NCBI GenBank assembly: GCA_022844105.1
Contig: JALHMJ010000013.1
Span: 1-64,000, forward strand
DNA: 64,000 nucleotides
Reading direction: 5' to 3'
Source of the DNA: Hyphomicrobium sp.
GTDB lineage: Bacteria > Pseudomonadota > Alphaproteobacteria > Rhizobiales > Hyphomicrobiaceae
The position numbers and the translations under genes were made by a program. Below are positions 1 to 6,751 of the stretch, in pieces (the stretch's first letter is position 1; each line of letters begins with the position of its first letter). Under the pieces are notes generated by a model. That model saw nothing but the letters and a program-made list of their open reading frames with translations, was not told where the DNA came from and searched no databases.

Positions 1-212
1 GGATCATGCTGATAAAGCATGCGCACGCCCGCCGCCCCACGCTCCGAGAGACTTTGCCGGAACGCGCCCGGCAGGATCACGTCGCGGGTGAGATCCTCGC
101 GATTGAACAGGCTGGCATAACCTTCGAAGACACCGCTTGCGTCGGCCTCCGTCAGGTCGAGCGGCGTGAATTTCAGTTCCGGCGCCGGGCCAAAGACGTT
201 CGTGTGTGTCAT
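1..212 (-). CDS. HK97-type prohead protease, N-terminal part (cut by window edge)
   Basis: The gene starts at an ATG at 210-212 and runs off the left edge, so only about 70 residues are visible. They contain FEGYASLFNRED, VILPGAFRQSL and GVRMLYQHDP, the typical N-terminal pattern of HK97-family prohead proteases (peptidase S78/U35) and of the RcGTA protease. The enzyme processes the major capsid protein during head maturation. The catalytic Ser and His lie outside the window. The identification is supported by the upstream order small terminase, large terminase, portal. The major capsid gene is expected just outside the window. Confidence 0.85.
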   Translation of the reverse strand, partial: MTHTNVFGPAPELKFTPLDLTEADASGVFEGYASLFNREDLTRDVILPGAFRQSLSERGAAGVRMLYQHD

Positions 213-265
213 GCTGTGCTGTCCGCAAAATGCAAAAGGAGCCCCGCTGGCTTCTTTTTTAAACG

Positions 266-430
266 TTAGGCGTCCGCAAGCCGCGATCCGGGGTTCCACC
301 AGTTGTCCGAAGTAGCGTCCGAAAGGACCCGCCGATCGTCGCCCGACAGCCCTTCGTCGACCCACTGCCCGCCATCCGGCTGCCCGCGCGGTGCGCGGGG
401 CTGATCGGAGCGATACGCACATGGTGCCTG
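266..430 (-). pseudogene. Remnant of the GGQWVDEG linker module
   Basis: Read on the minus strand toward a TAA at 266-268, this stretch encodes YRSDQPRAPRGQPDGGQWV followed by DEGLSGDDRR and a short tail. It closely repeats the linker of the gene at 919-1680 (YRSDQPRVPRGQPNGGQWV). In this frame there is no start codon: a TAA lies just upstream and the only nearby ATG is in another frame. The toxin-like C-terminal domain of the other copy is absent. I read it as the decayed end of a second module copy, between the toxin pair and the prohead protease. Confidence 0.6.
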
Positions 431-454
431 GCATTAAACTCGGTGCCTGGCACC
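423..454. repeat. GGTGCCTGGCA direct/palindromic repeat pair
   Basis: Two copies of GGTGCCTGGCA lie 8 bases apart; the second extends to GGTGCCTGGCACC, an almost perfect 13-bp palindrome. It is the same kind of short GC-rich palindrome as the GGGGTCAGACCCC elements elsewhere in the window. It lies between the module remnant and the gene at 503-916. Confidence 0.5.
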
Positions 455-502
455 GATGCATCGCTCCGCCGTCAGCCGCCCGCTACGGCTTCACCCGTGT
501 CA

Positions 503-916
503 TCACTTCGTCTGCGGATGCCACCACCACATCCCGCGTTCTTCCAGTATGCGCTCGGCTTCCTGTTCGCCAATTTCCGTCAATACGACTTCCGGGCGAG
601 CAACGCTAAAGCCTACTCCGCTGCGGGCGTCTACCCACATTTCGGTCTCTGGACGAAACTTGAGATGCAAAGCTATTTGCTCTACTTCTTTCTCGGCTGC
701 TTTTAGCGGAATTTCGTAAAAACCCGTAGGTATCGAGGACATTTCAATCGCAACTAGTCCTTGACGGATGAGGTTACGCACCGCCTCTTGAACCGCGGAA
801 ATCTCATCTTTGTTTCCTTTGCGGTCTGTCGTCTTATGGAGCAACAAAGGAAAATCCTGGTGGCCTTCCTCCAACTCAGACAGCATCCGCATCTCGAGTT
901 CGCTAAGGTCGTACAT
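503..916 (-). CDS. Hypothetical protein, possible immunity/partner of the upstream toxin-like gene
   Basis: A 137-residue acidic cytoplasmic protein with no signal peptide or membrane segment. The N-terminal half (LSELEMRMLSELEEG, then AVQEAVRNLIRQGLV) reads like a winged-helix fold, and the C-terminus is tryptophan-rich (GMWWWHPQ). It starts 2 bases after the stop of the toxin-like gene, with a GGAGAC ribosome-binding site inside the end of that gene, so the two are probably translationally coupled. I do not recognise the family. Immunity function is inferred only from position, size and charge; a phage regulatory protein is an alternative. Confidence 0.55.
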   Translation of the reverse strand: MYDLSELEMRMLSELEEGHQDFPLLLHKTTDRKGNKDEISAVQEAVRNLIRQGLVAIEMSSIPTGFYEIPLKAAEKEVEQIALHLKFRPETEMWVDARSGVGFSVARPEVVLTEIGEQEAERILEERGMWWWHPQTK

Positions 917-918
917 AA

Positions 919-1680
919 TTAGTCTCCTGCAATAGCACTGTCGGGAATAGTAATGTGTTCTCCTTCAGCTCTCCCGTCCTTGACTCGATATCTGTAATAG
1001 TACCGGTTCAAATGCTTTTGCGTAGGATCAGTGCGGAAACGTTTCCTTGGCAGTTCCATAATCCTCACCTCTTCCTCAGTCGCGAAATTCCGAAGAATGA
1101 TCCCCTTTCCTCTCTTTGCCGGGCTCACCAACACAAATCCTCTCTCACTCAGCTCCTGCCGCAACCGGTTCACGCCCCAGTCAGGATTCGTATTCGGGAC
1201 GGCGTCGCGGAGCAACTCCCTCAGCCGCGCCGAAGCTTCCGCCGCTTCCGCTTCGCGTGCCCTTATCGCTCCTTCGGCAGTCTCGGTAAAACTGGGTGTG
1301 GGCTTCCACTCTGGATCGCGCTCCCTGACACGCCGCAACGCCTCGCGGGCCTGTCCCTCCGCGATCGTGTATCGAGCCGCCTGCGCCGGCGACATCTCCG
1401 GTAATCCACCGGGCCGCCCGCGTCCGCCACTGCGGGCTTGCGCAATCTGCGTCTCGTCTACGCGCCGACGCCGGTCGCTGCCAGACAGTCCTTCATCGAC
1501 CCATTGGCCGCCATTCGGCTGGCCGCGCGGAACACGTGGCTGATCCGAGCGATATTTCCGCAGCCGGTCGGCAAACTCTCCACTCCGCTCAGCGGCCGGC
1601 TCTGCGAAAGTAGAGCAACCGGGCGCAGTAACTTCCGCGCCCGGCGGCCGGCTCCGCGACAGCGGAGTCGCCGGGCGCAA
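919..1680 (-). CDS. Probable phage-cluster toxin-like protein with GGQWVDEG linker
   Basis: An open frame of 253 residues. From about residue 40 it has KYRSDQPRVPRGQPNGGQWV, a linker-type motif I associate with multidomain proteins of rhizobial phage clusters, then a helical charged region, then a basic C-terminal domain (ERGFVLVSPAKRGKGII, RKRFRTDPTQKHLNRYYYRY) that looks like a small nuclease or RNA-binding toxin. I cannot name the family. The first 14 residues are a translated palindromic repeat (1637-1678) and the start would be a TTG without a ribosome-binding site. Either the true start is unclear or the repeat has replaced the original one. It lies between portal and prohead protease, where RcGTA carries a small gene (g3.5). 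Confidence 0.5.
   Translation of the reverse strand: MRPATPLSRSRPPGAEVTAPGCSTFAEPAAERSGEFADRLRKYRSDQPRVPRGQPNGGQWVDEGLSGSDRRRRVDETQIAQARSGGRGRPGGLPEMSPAQAARYTIAEGQAREALRRVRERDPEWKPTPSFTETAEGAIRAREAEAAEASARLRELLRDAVPNTNPDWGVNRLRQELSERGFVLVSPAKRGKGIILRNFATEEEVRIMELPRKRFRTDPTQKHLNRYYYRYRVKDGRAEGEHITIPDSAIAGD
1637..1678 (+). repeat. Covarying hairpin element, copy 1
   Basis: A 42-bp imperfect palindrome: outer stem GCGCCCGGCG/CGCCGGGCGC, constant core GCCGGCTCC, inner stem CTCCGC/GCGGAG. It overlaps the first codons of the toxin-like frame. A degenerate copy lies immediately beside it at about 1593-1626. Confidence 0.8.
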
Positions 1681-1682
1681 AT

Positions 1683-2909
1683 TTAAAAAGGGCGAGAGCG
1701 CTCCTCCTTCCCCTCGTCGATGGGTGAGTACCCCGCCGCTTCGCGCTTTTCATCGCGAGTCAAGAACGTCGCCGCATCGAGCCGTCGCCACAACGCCTCG
1801 CGTTCGAACGTGAGGGCTTCGACCTCATCGAGGTTCGGCTTGAAGGCCAGACCCTGGCCGTAGGCTGGAGCCAGCCAGCCGGTGAAGGCCTTCGCCGTGC
1901 GGTTGACGAGCGGCAGCACAGTCTGGCGCCAGAACGAGCGTGTCGCTTCCTGGTAGTTCGAATAGGTATTGTCGCCGGGGATGCCGAGCAGCATGGGCGG
2001 CACGCCGATGGCCAGCGCAATTTCGCGCGCGGCAGAATTCTTGGCCTCCATGAAGTCCATGTCGCGTGGCGACAGCGACAGCGGCTTCCAGTCCAGCCCG
2101 CCTTCCAGCAGGAGCGGCCGGCCGGCGTGCCTGGCGCCCTGAAAATTTGTCTCGAGTTCCGATTTCAGTCGCTCGAATTGTTCCGCCGTCATCCGCGCGC
2201 CGCCGCTGCCGTAGATAAGCGCGCCGGAGGGCCGCGCGGAGTTATCGAGCAGAGCCTTGTTCCAACCGGCGGCGGTATTGTGGATGTCGATTGCAACGGC
2301 GGCCGCCTCGATCGGGCTCAAGCCGTAGTGATCGTTGACCGGATGAAACAGTTTCATGTGCAGGATCGGCGCGACGCCGCCGGGTCCATCGACGCCACCG
2401 GCGAACCGCACGCTCTGCCCGTTGGCTGTATATTCAAATCCTTCCGGCCAGCCTTCGCGACCGGGAATGATCTGCATGCGGTCGGGACGCAGCGTGTGGA
2501 CTTCGCGCACCTTGTCGCCGACCGTTACGGCTTCGGCGTAGGCGTTGCCCGACACGAGCAGATAGCCGTACCAGCTCTCGAAGAAGTCCGCCGACGTTTG
2601 CCCCGCATTCGGCAGCGCGAGCAGATCGAGCAGCGGATGGGCTACCTGCTCATGTTGGCCCTCATAGAGGATCAGCGGGATCGATGCGGCCGCTTCCGCA
2701 ATCATGCGCACCGAACGATAAACAATCGGATTTTGCATGTAGCCCTCGCGCGCGAAGGTCTGATAGTCGCGCGGTGTCCAGATGGGACGGCCCAACGTTT
2801 CGAGTGCGATGACTGGGCCGGTGCGCGTTGCCTTTTGCTCGTGCGGGGGCGCCAACCCGTTGCGCGGCGACGCCAACATTCGGGCGATCCGGTCGGTCCA
2901 TCTTGGCAT
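1683..2909 (-). CDS. Phage/GTA portal protein, HK97 family
   Basis: A 408-residue portal protein, normal length for the HK97 portal family. It forms the dodecameric ring at the unique vertex through which DNA is packaged. Visible landmarks are NPIVYRSVRMIAEAAASIPL near the N-terminus, the HPLLDLLALPN segment, HLKLFHP-like MKLFHPVNDHYGLSPIEAA, and the C-terminal IALAIGVPPMLLGIPGDNTY with FWRQTVLPL. The frame is open further upstream, but that extension is translated repeat DNA. I chose the ATG at 2909 because AAGGA lies 10 bases upstream and the protein then begins at a normal position. It follows the large terminase after a 0.5-kb repeat-filled spacer. Confidence 0.92.
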   Translation of the reverse strand: MPRWTDRIARMLASPRNGLAPPHEQKATRTGPVIALETLGRPIWTPRDYQTFAREGYMQNPIVYRSVRMIAEAAASIPLILYEGQHEQVAHPLLDLLALPNAGQTSADFFESWYGYLLVSGNAYAEAVTVGDKVREVHTLRPDRMQIIPGREGWPEGFEYTANGQSVRFAGGVDGPGGVAPILHMKLFHPVNDHYGLSPIEAAAVAIDIHNTAAGWNKALLDNSARPSGALIYGSGGARMTAEQFERLKSELETNFQGARHAGRPLLLEGGLDWKPLSLSPRDMDFMEAKNSAAREIALAIGVPPMLLGIPGDNTYSNYQEATRSFWRQTVLPLVNRTAKAFTGWLAPAYGQGLAFKPNLDEVEALTFEREALWRRLDAATFLTRDEKREAAGYSPIDEGKEERSRPF

Positions 2910-2926
2910 CTTATATCCTTGATTTG

Positions 2927-2968
2927 GCGCCGTGCGACTCCGCTGACGCGGAGCCGGCCGCACGGCGC
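2927..2968 (-). repeat. Covarying hairpin element, copy 2
   Basis: Same family as 1637-1678 in opposite orientation, with a different but still fully paired outer stem (GCGCCGTGCG/CGCACGGCGC) around the constant GGAGCCGGC core. It sits directly upstream of the portal ribosome-binding site. Confidence 0.8.
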
Positions 2969-3005
2969 GGGATGGGTGATGGCGCCGGGTATAGAACCGG
3001 GAACC

Positions 3006-3037
3006 GGGGTCAGACCCCTCAAAAGGGGTCTGACCCC
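3006..3037. repeat. GGGGTCAGACCCC inverted pair
   Basis: GGGGTCAGACCCC and GGGGTCTGACCCC are separated by a 6-base TCAAAA loop, giving a perfect 13-bp stem. The same element recurs at 6118-6182 and 6311-6374. I see no coding function. Confidence 0.85.
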
Positions 3038-3047
3038 AATTCCCCCC

Positions 3048-3088
3048 GCGCCCGGCGGCCGGCTCCCCGCAAGGGGAGCGACGGGCGC
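3048..3088 (+). repeat. Covarying hairpin element, copy 3
   Basis: Outer stem GCGCCCGGCG against an imperfect CGACGGGCGC, with the core GCCGGCTCCCC and the inner complement GGGGAG. It is slightly degraded compared with the copies at 3272-3369. Confidence 0.75.
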
Positions 3089-3098
3089 CAGCTAGAAA

Positions 3099-3254
3099 CG
3101 TCATCCCGGCGAAGGCCGGGACCCAGTCAACGGTGAGTGCGAAGAACAGTGCGTCCGCGTGCACGGTCGTGGTTCGTGCCGAAACGTGCGACTCTCTGAA
3201 TCTTGTCTGGGTCCCGGCCGGCTTCGCTTCGCTCCGCGCGCCGGGATGACGTTC
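3099..3254. repeat. Inverted pair of CCCGGCGAAGGCCGGG elements
   Basis: At 3099-3127 lies GTCATCCCGGCGAAGGCCGG followed by GACCCAG. At about 3207-3250 lies an inverted copy with the same ends (CTGGGTCCCGG ... CCGGGATGAC) and a longer centre. About 80 bases separate them. The same CCCGGCGAAGGCCGGG core occurs in the two Rhs fragments at 6669-6693 and 7957-7981. This is a dispersed palindromic repeat, not a gene. Confidence 0.7.
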
Positions 3255-3271
3255 TGGGGTTGGCTCACACC

Positions 3272-3369
3272 GCGCCCGGCGGCCGGCTCCCCGAAAGGGG
3301 AGTCGCCGGGCGCAAAGCAAAAGAGCCGCGCCCGGCGGCCGGCTCCCCGCAAGGGGAGTCGCCGGGCGC
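3272..3369 (+). repeat. Covarying hairpin elements, copies 4 and 5 in tandem
   Basis: Two nearly identical 42-bp hairpins (3272-3313 and 3328-3369), each GCGCCCGGCG-GCCGGCTCCCC-loop-GGGGAGT-CGCCGGGCGC and each followed by AAAGCAAAA. A third 3' half (CCGCCGGGCGCAAAGCAA) follows at 3381-3398. They fill the spacer between large terminase and portal. Confidence 0.85.
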
Positions 3370-3405
3370 AAAGCAAAAAACCGCCGGGCGCAAAGCAATA
3401 ACAAC

Positions 3406-4785
3406 TTACAAACTCCGGATGCCGGGTCGGGCGGGCGCGGACAATTTCAGATCCGTGACCGCCCACACGAGCGCGTCGAGACGGTCGGGGCTGCGACCGT
3501 TGGCGCGGCCGTCGCCGGTGAAGGCGAGCATCTGCGCTTCGAGTTTGTCGAAGCGGCCGACGTGCGCAACGCGGCCTTCCGCGTAGAGCGCCGCCACGGG
3601 TTCGGCGCGCAGCCACTTGCCGCGCGTCGCCGTCACTTTGCGGACCGGCACATTATCGTCCATCTGTTTCAGGATCGCGACCACGAGGTCGCCGCCCTGA
3701 TTGGTTTCCGCCACGATGTGGTCGGCCGCAAATTCGTGATAGGCGGCAACCGCGGCGCGCGCCCACACGTGCGGTTCGCGACCTTGCAGCGTGCGGTCGG
3801 CGAGTACGACCACGCGGCCATCCTCCGTCTCGCCCGCCACGACGATGCCGCACGCATCCGATGTCGCCGTCGCGGTTACCGGCGGATCGACGGCGACAAC
3901 GATGCGGCACAGGTCCGGCACCGCCGTCAGCCGCGCGTTTTCGATCCAGTCCCTTCGCCACAGGGCGCCGGTTTCGCCTTCGACAATTTCGCCGTTGAGT
4001 TCCTGCCGCCCGAGCACCGAGCCGTGATAGCGCCGCTCCATTTCGGCAACGAATCCCGGCGCGAGATGGTCAGCATTGTCGTGCGTCGCAGCCCGCATGG
4101 TCACGGTTGCCGGATCGGCGATCAGCGCTTTCAGGAACGGCAGCGGGCGCGGCGTCGTCGTCACGCAGATCCTCGGTGTCGTGCCCAGCCGGAGTGCAAA
4201 CTGCAGCATGTTCCACACCGCGTCCGGCTCGCGCCATTTCGCGATTTCATCGCACCAGGCGAATTCGAATTGCGGGCCGCGCAGGCTGTCGGGGCTTTCG
4301 GCCGAGAACACATGCGCCACCGATCCATTCGGCCACACGAGGCGGCCGTTGGAGGATTGAAACTGCGGCCGCTCGCTTGCGGGATGTACGGCCAGCAAGC
4401 CCGAGGCGCCTTCGATCATCACGCGGCGGACATCGGCGAACGTCTCGCCAATCAACGCGATGCGGCGCGGCGGCGAGCGGCGATCTTGTCGCCAAAGCCC
4501 GAGTGCCTCAGCGCGCACCCATTCGGCGCCCGCGCGGGTCTTGCCGGCGCCGCGTCCGCCGAGCAAGAGCCAGACGCGCCAAGCCTGCGCGTCGTCCGCC
4601 GGCGGCAATTGATCGACACGCGCCCAGATCCGCCAGTCGTGATAGAGGCGGCCAATCTCGGCGTCGGTGAGATCATTCAGGCTTGACGGTCGTTTCGAGC
4701 CACTTGGCGCTGAGCCGCTCAAGACGCTCCGCAATCTCGCGACGCATCCGGTCGGCTTCGGCACTGTCATGGCTGGCGCCTCCAT
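3406..4785 (-). CDS. terL: Terminase large subunit (DNA-packaging ATPase/nuclease), GTA type
   Basis: Up to 459 residues. The N-terminal ATPase carries the Walker A GGRGAGKT at residues 76-83 and a Walker-B-like WCDE at 177-180. The C-terminal nuclease has VAVDPP with Asp300 and a late acidic PDRLDALVWA motif. The DWRIWARVDQLPP approach to Walker A is characteristic of RcGTA-type large terminases. The protein cuts and translocates DNA into preformed heads through the portal. Starting at 4785 gives a 113-base overlap with the upstream gene, which is unusually long; a non-ATG start nearer 4690 is possible because conserved sequence begins only around residue 36. Confidence 0.9.
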   Translation of the reverse strand: MEAPAMTVPKPTGCVARLRSVLSGSAPSGSKRPSSLNDLTDAEIGRLYHDWRIWARVDQLPPADDAQAWRVWLLLGGRGAGKTRAGAEWVRAEALGLWRQDRRSPPRRIALIGETFADVRRVMIEGASGLLAVHPASERPQFQSSNGRLVWPNGSVAHVFSAESPDSLRGPQFEFAWCDEIAKWREPDAVWNMLQFALRLGTTPRICVTTTPRPLPFLKALIADPATVTMRAATHDNADHLAPGFVAEMERRYHGSVLGRQELNGEIVEGETGALWRRDWIENARLTAVPDLCRIVVAVDPPVTATATSDACGIVVAGETEDGRVVVLADRTLQGREPHVWARAAVAAYHEFAADHIVAETNQGGDLVVAILKQMDDNVPVRKVTATRGKWLRAEPVAALYAEGRVAHVGRFDKLEAQMLAFTGDGRANGRSPDRLDALVWAVTDLKLSAPARPGIRSL

Positions 4786-5284
4786 CAGACGTTTCGGGTG
4801 CCTTGCTCTGCGCTTCGGCGAGATCCGTCACGCGCTCGAAGGCGGTCAGCGTCGAGGTCAACGCCTTGGCGGCGCGTTCCTGTTCTTGCGGGGACATGTC
4901 AGGTGAGTTGGTCATGTTGCTTTCCATCTTTTCCAGGAGCCGGTCGACAATGCGGTGAAGGCGATCCAAGCGCTGCGCGTGCGTTTGCGCCGGCGTGTCG
5001 TGCCGTGGGGCCGTACCCGAGACCGGCGGCCTCGCCGTTTCTCCGTCTGGCGCGGCCGTCTGCGGGGGCGCACGCGTGTGCGGGATCGAACGCAGCGGCA
5101 CATCGGCCGGCGTCTTCACCCGCGCCGTTGAGCGCATCCGCCAATTCTCGATTGCGATCTGGTCGTAGAGCTGCTGACGCCCGAGGCCGAACCGCGTGAT
5201 GATGCGGCTCACGGATTCGGACGTGTCCTCATAGGCCACGCGGACCATGGCCCACGTCGCAACGTCGAGGACCACGCGCGCCAT
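4673..5284 (-). CDS. Small-terminase-like DNA-packaging protein
   Basis: 203 residues from the ATG at 5284, which has AAGGAG about 10 bases upstream; a longer frame exists but lacks such a site. The N-terminal 50 residues (TSESVSRIITRFGLGRQQL, then YDQIAIENW) read as a helix-turn-helix of the kind used by small terminases to recognise DNA. A proline-rich linker and a charged helical C-terminus (EADRMRREIAERLERL) follow. It lies directly upstream of and overlaps terL, where RcGTA has gp1. It has no catalytic motif. The role is inferred from position and fold pattern. Confidence 0.65.
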   Translation of the reverse strand: MARVVLDVATWAMVRVAYEDTSESVSRIITRFGLGRQQLYDQIAIENWRMRSTARVKTPADVPLRSIPHTRAPPQTAAPDGETARPPVSGTAPRHDTPAQTHAQRLDRLHRIVDRLLEKMESNMTNSPDMSPQEQERAAKALTSTLTAFERVTDLAEAQSKAPETSDGGASHDSAEADRMRREIAERLERLSAKWLETTVKPE

Positions 5285-5689
5285 GCGAAGCCACTCCTTC
5301 AATCGAGACGAGTATTTATGTGTGCGAACTGGCGCGAGCGCGGCCGGCTGTTCGACCGCCAATTTTTGTCGGTCACTTTCGACGTCGCGAGACAGGCAAC
5401 AGCGTCACCCGCAACCCTCGCACCATACCCAAAACCTACACGAGGACCGTTGCGCTGGCAAGAGCAAATTTCAGTTTAACCAAACAATTTCAATGGCTTG
5501 CTCTCCTGCATTCTGGCCAACCTGACAGTTTAGCGCGGCTCGGCCCGGCGGGGATAATTGATCGACGTCATCGCACGAGCCTGCTGTGCCCGGGGAAACA
5601 GCATCGCTGCGCCTTTCATGACAGATGTTGTCCATCGCATGGGGCTGATGCGCCTCTCGCACCGGTTCACATCTGAAAGGTCGCTCGCC
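5285..5689. other. Intergenic region between packaging cluster and secreted protein
   Basis: About 400 bases without a convincing gene, between two divergently transcribed genes. The middle (about 5460-5510) is AT-richer than its surroundings and probably holds promoters for both directions, but I cannot pick out clear -35/-10 pairs. Open frames here have no recognisable composition or ribosome-binding site. Confidence 0.5.
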
Positions 5690-6109
5690 ATGTTCAACAC
5701 ATCGCTCACGACAGCCGCCGCAGCCGCCCTTCTCGCTTCACTGGCCTTTATTGGAAGCGCCGAGGCCGGTGGATGCGGTCACGGCGGATACGGCGGCCAT
5801 CGCGTTGCCTCCAGTTCCCCGTCGCCGGCTTACGTTGCGCAAGTCCGTCAGCGCAGAGCAGCGGAAGCCCGCGCCGTCGCGGCCGCCAAGCGCCGCAAGA
5901 GCATTGAGATCGCGAACGCTCGCGAAGCCGCCAAGGACCGCGCCGTCGCCGCAGCCAAGACGGACACGGCTCCCAAAGCCACCGTCACCGCGTCCGCAGA
6001 AACGGCCGCCAAGGCACAGCCGATCGAAGTGGCGGCCAGCCCCTCCACCTGCCGCAAGTTCATTCCCGCGACCGGCACCACGGCCGAAGTCGCCTGCACG
6101 GTGGAGTGA
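5690..6109 (+). CDS. Small secreted alanine-rich protein
   Basis: 139 residues. The start at 5690 has GAAAGG ten bases upstream and begins an ideal Sec signal peptide (TTAAAAALLASLAFIGSAEA). The mature part opens Gly/Tyr-rich (GGCGHGGYGG), continues as an Ala/Lys/Arg-rich helical stretch and ends with TCRKFIPATGTTAEVAC. That end resembles the Cys-x(n)-Tyr/Phe-hydrophobic-Pro-Ala-x-Gly...Cys tail of small periplasmic proteins common in Bradyrhizobium relatives, suggesting a disulfide between its two cysteines. No enzymatic function can be read. Confidence 0.75.
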   Translation: MFNTSLTTAAAAALLASLAFIGSAEAGGCGHGGYGGHRVASSSPSPAYVAQVRQRRAAEARAVAAAKRRKSIEIANAREAAKDRAVAAAKTDTAPKATVTASAETAAKAQPIEVAASPSTCRKFIPATGTTAEVACTVE

Positions 6110-6117
6110 GGGGGGGG

Positions 6118-6182
6118 CAGTCGGGGTCAGACGCCTGTCTGAGTGCGATCGGAGTCTGAATCCTGTCAGGGGTCTGACCCCT
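6118..6182. repeat. Long GGGGTCAGACCCC-type element, copy A (degenerate)
   Basis: About 65 bases beginning GTCGGGGTCAGACGCCTGTC and ending CAGGGGTCTGACCCC, so the two ends pair. It is closely related to 6311-6374 but carries several substitutions in the middle. It directly follows the stop of the secreted-protein gene. Confidence 0.7.
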
Positions 6183-6184
6183 TG

Positions 6185-6290
6185 CTTGAACAGCCGCTCC
6201 AAAATCGCATCGTCCGAAAAATCGGCTGGCCAGCCGCAGGTGGCGGCGACGGCCGCATCGAGATCCTTGTGCGCCATGTCGAGCCACGCG
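6185..6290 (-). pseudogene. Remnant of DNA methyltransferase C-terminus, copy A
   Basis: On the minus strand this encodes SAWLDMAHKDLDAAVAA, then GWPADFSDDAILERLF. This is the characteristic end of MmeI-like adenine DNA methyltransferases (WLDxAHxxLDxAVAxAYGWPADxSDxxILxRLLxLN). Nothing of the catalytic domain (no NPPF/NPPY motif) is present nearby, so only the last 35 or so codons survive. The tail is replaced by a palindromic repeat. Confidence 0.6.
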
Positions 6291-6310
6291 GAGTGCGATT
6301 GGGGAGTGCG

Positions 6311-6374
6311 GTCGGGGTCAGACCCCTGTCTGAGTGCGATCGGGGTCAGAACACTGTCAGGGGTCTGACCCCTT
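6311..6374. repeat. Long GGGGTCAGACCCC-type element, copy B
   Basis: Contains GGGGTCAGACCCC near its left end, a second GGGGTCAGA in the middle and GGGGTCTGACCCC at its right end, so several alternative stems are possible. Together with copy A and the two methyltransferase remnants it forms a direct duplication with a period of roughly 190-240 bases. Confidence 0.75.
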
Positions 6375-6376
6375 TT

Positions 6377-6525
6377 GAACCGACCCCTTTTGAGCCTGCT
6401 TCTCCGCCCGTTCTTGATTGAGCTTGAACAGCCGCTCCAAAATCGCATCGTCCGAAAAATCGGCTGGCCAGCCGTAAGCGGCGGCAACGGCCGCATCGAG
6501 GTCCTTATGCGGCATGTCGATCACC
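6377..6525 (-). pseudogene. Remnant of DNA methyltransferase C-terminus, copy B
   Basis: Encodes DMPHKDLDAAVAAAYGWPAD followed by FSDDAILERLFKLNQERAEK on the minus strand. It repeats copy A at DNA level over about 100 bases with a few changes, but keeps the normal LNQERA ending. There is no methyltransferase catalytic core upstream; beyond about 6525 the plus strand instead reads as a Rhs fragment. This is a degraded gene end, duplicated before or during decay. Confidence 0.6.
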
Positions 6526-6563
6526 GGCACGGCCACGCTCAATGCCCGCGCATGTTGTTTGCC

Positions 6564-6751
6564 CGCCTCCGGCAGGACGGCCAGTGGTTCCAACTCGAAG
6601 CCGGCTTGCACTACTCTTTTAATGCGCTTCGGATGCCCACTCGCATCCACGCGGTGGCACCGGCATGTAGCCTGCCCCGGCGAAGGCCGGGGATCCGACG
6701 CTGGGCCGCTACACCCAGCCCGACCCGCTCGGCTTCGTTGATGGACCGAGT
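6564..6751 (+). pseudogene. Broken Rhs core, 3' part
   Basis: The plus strand encodes DGQWFQLEAGLHY (6564-6614). About 75 bases of unrelated sequence follow, ending in a CCCCGGCGAAGGCCGGGG palindrome. Then, in another frame, DPTLGRYTQPDPLGFVDGPS leads into the downstream toxin frame. In Rhs proteins GQW...ETGLHY is normally followed within about 6 residues by YDPTLGRY, so the core has been interrupted here. Nothing of the N-terminal Rhs shell or a PAAR domain is present upstream. Confidence 0.75.
6669..6693. repeat. CCCCGGCGAAGGCCGGGG palindrome inside Rhs fragment
   Basis: The palindrome with its AGCCTG flank interrupts the Rhs core between LHY and DPTLGRY. Its reverse complement, with the same AGCCTG flank, occurs at 7957-7981 inside another Rhs fragment. 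Confidence 0.75.

Noticed and set aside
2127-3095. Long plus-strand open frame (322 codons) over the portal gene
   Set aside because: Exactly antisense to a well-supported portal gene; open only because of GC-rich codon bias, with no homologous motif.
2910-3404. N-terminal extension of the portal protein
   Set aside because: The extra 165 residues are repetitive Arg/Pro/Gly-rich translation of palindromic repeats; a good ribosome-binding site exists at 2909.
3562-4686. Long plus-strand open frame (374 codons) over terL
   Set aside because: Antisense to the large terminase with arginine/histidine-rich composition typical of reverse-frame shadows.
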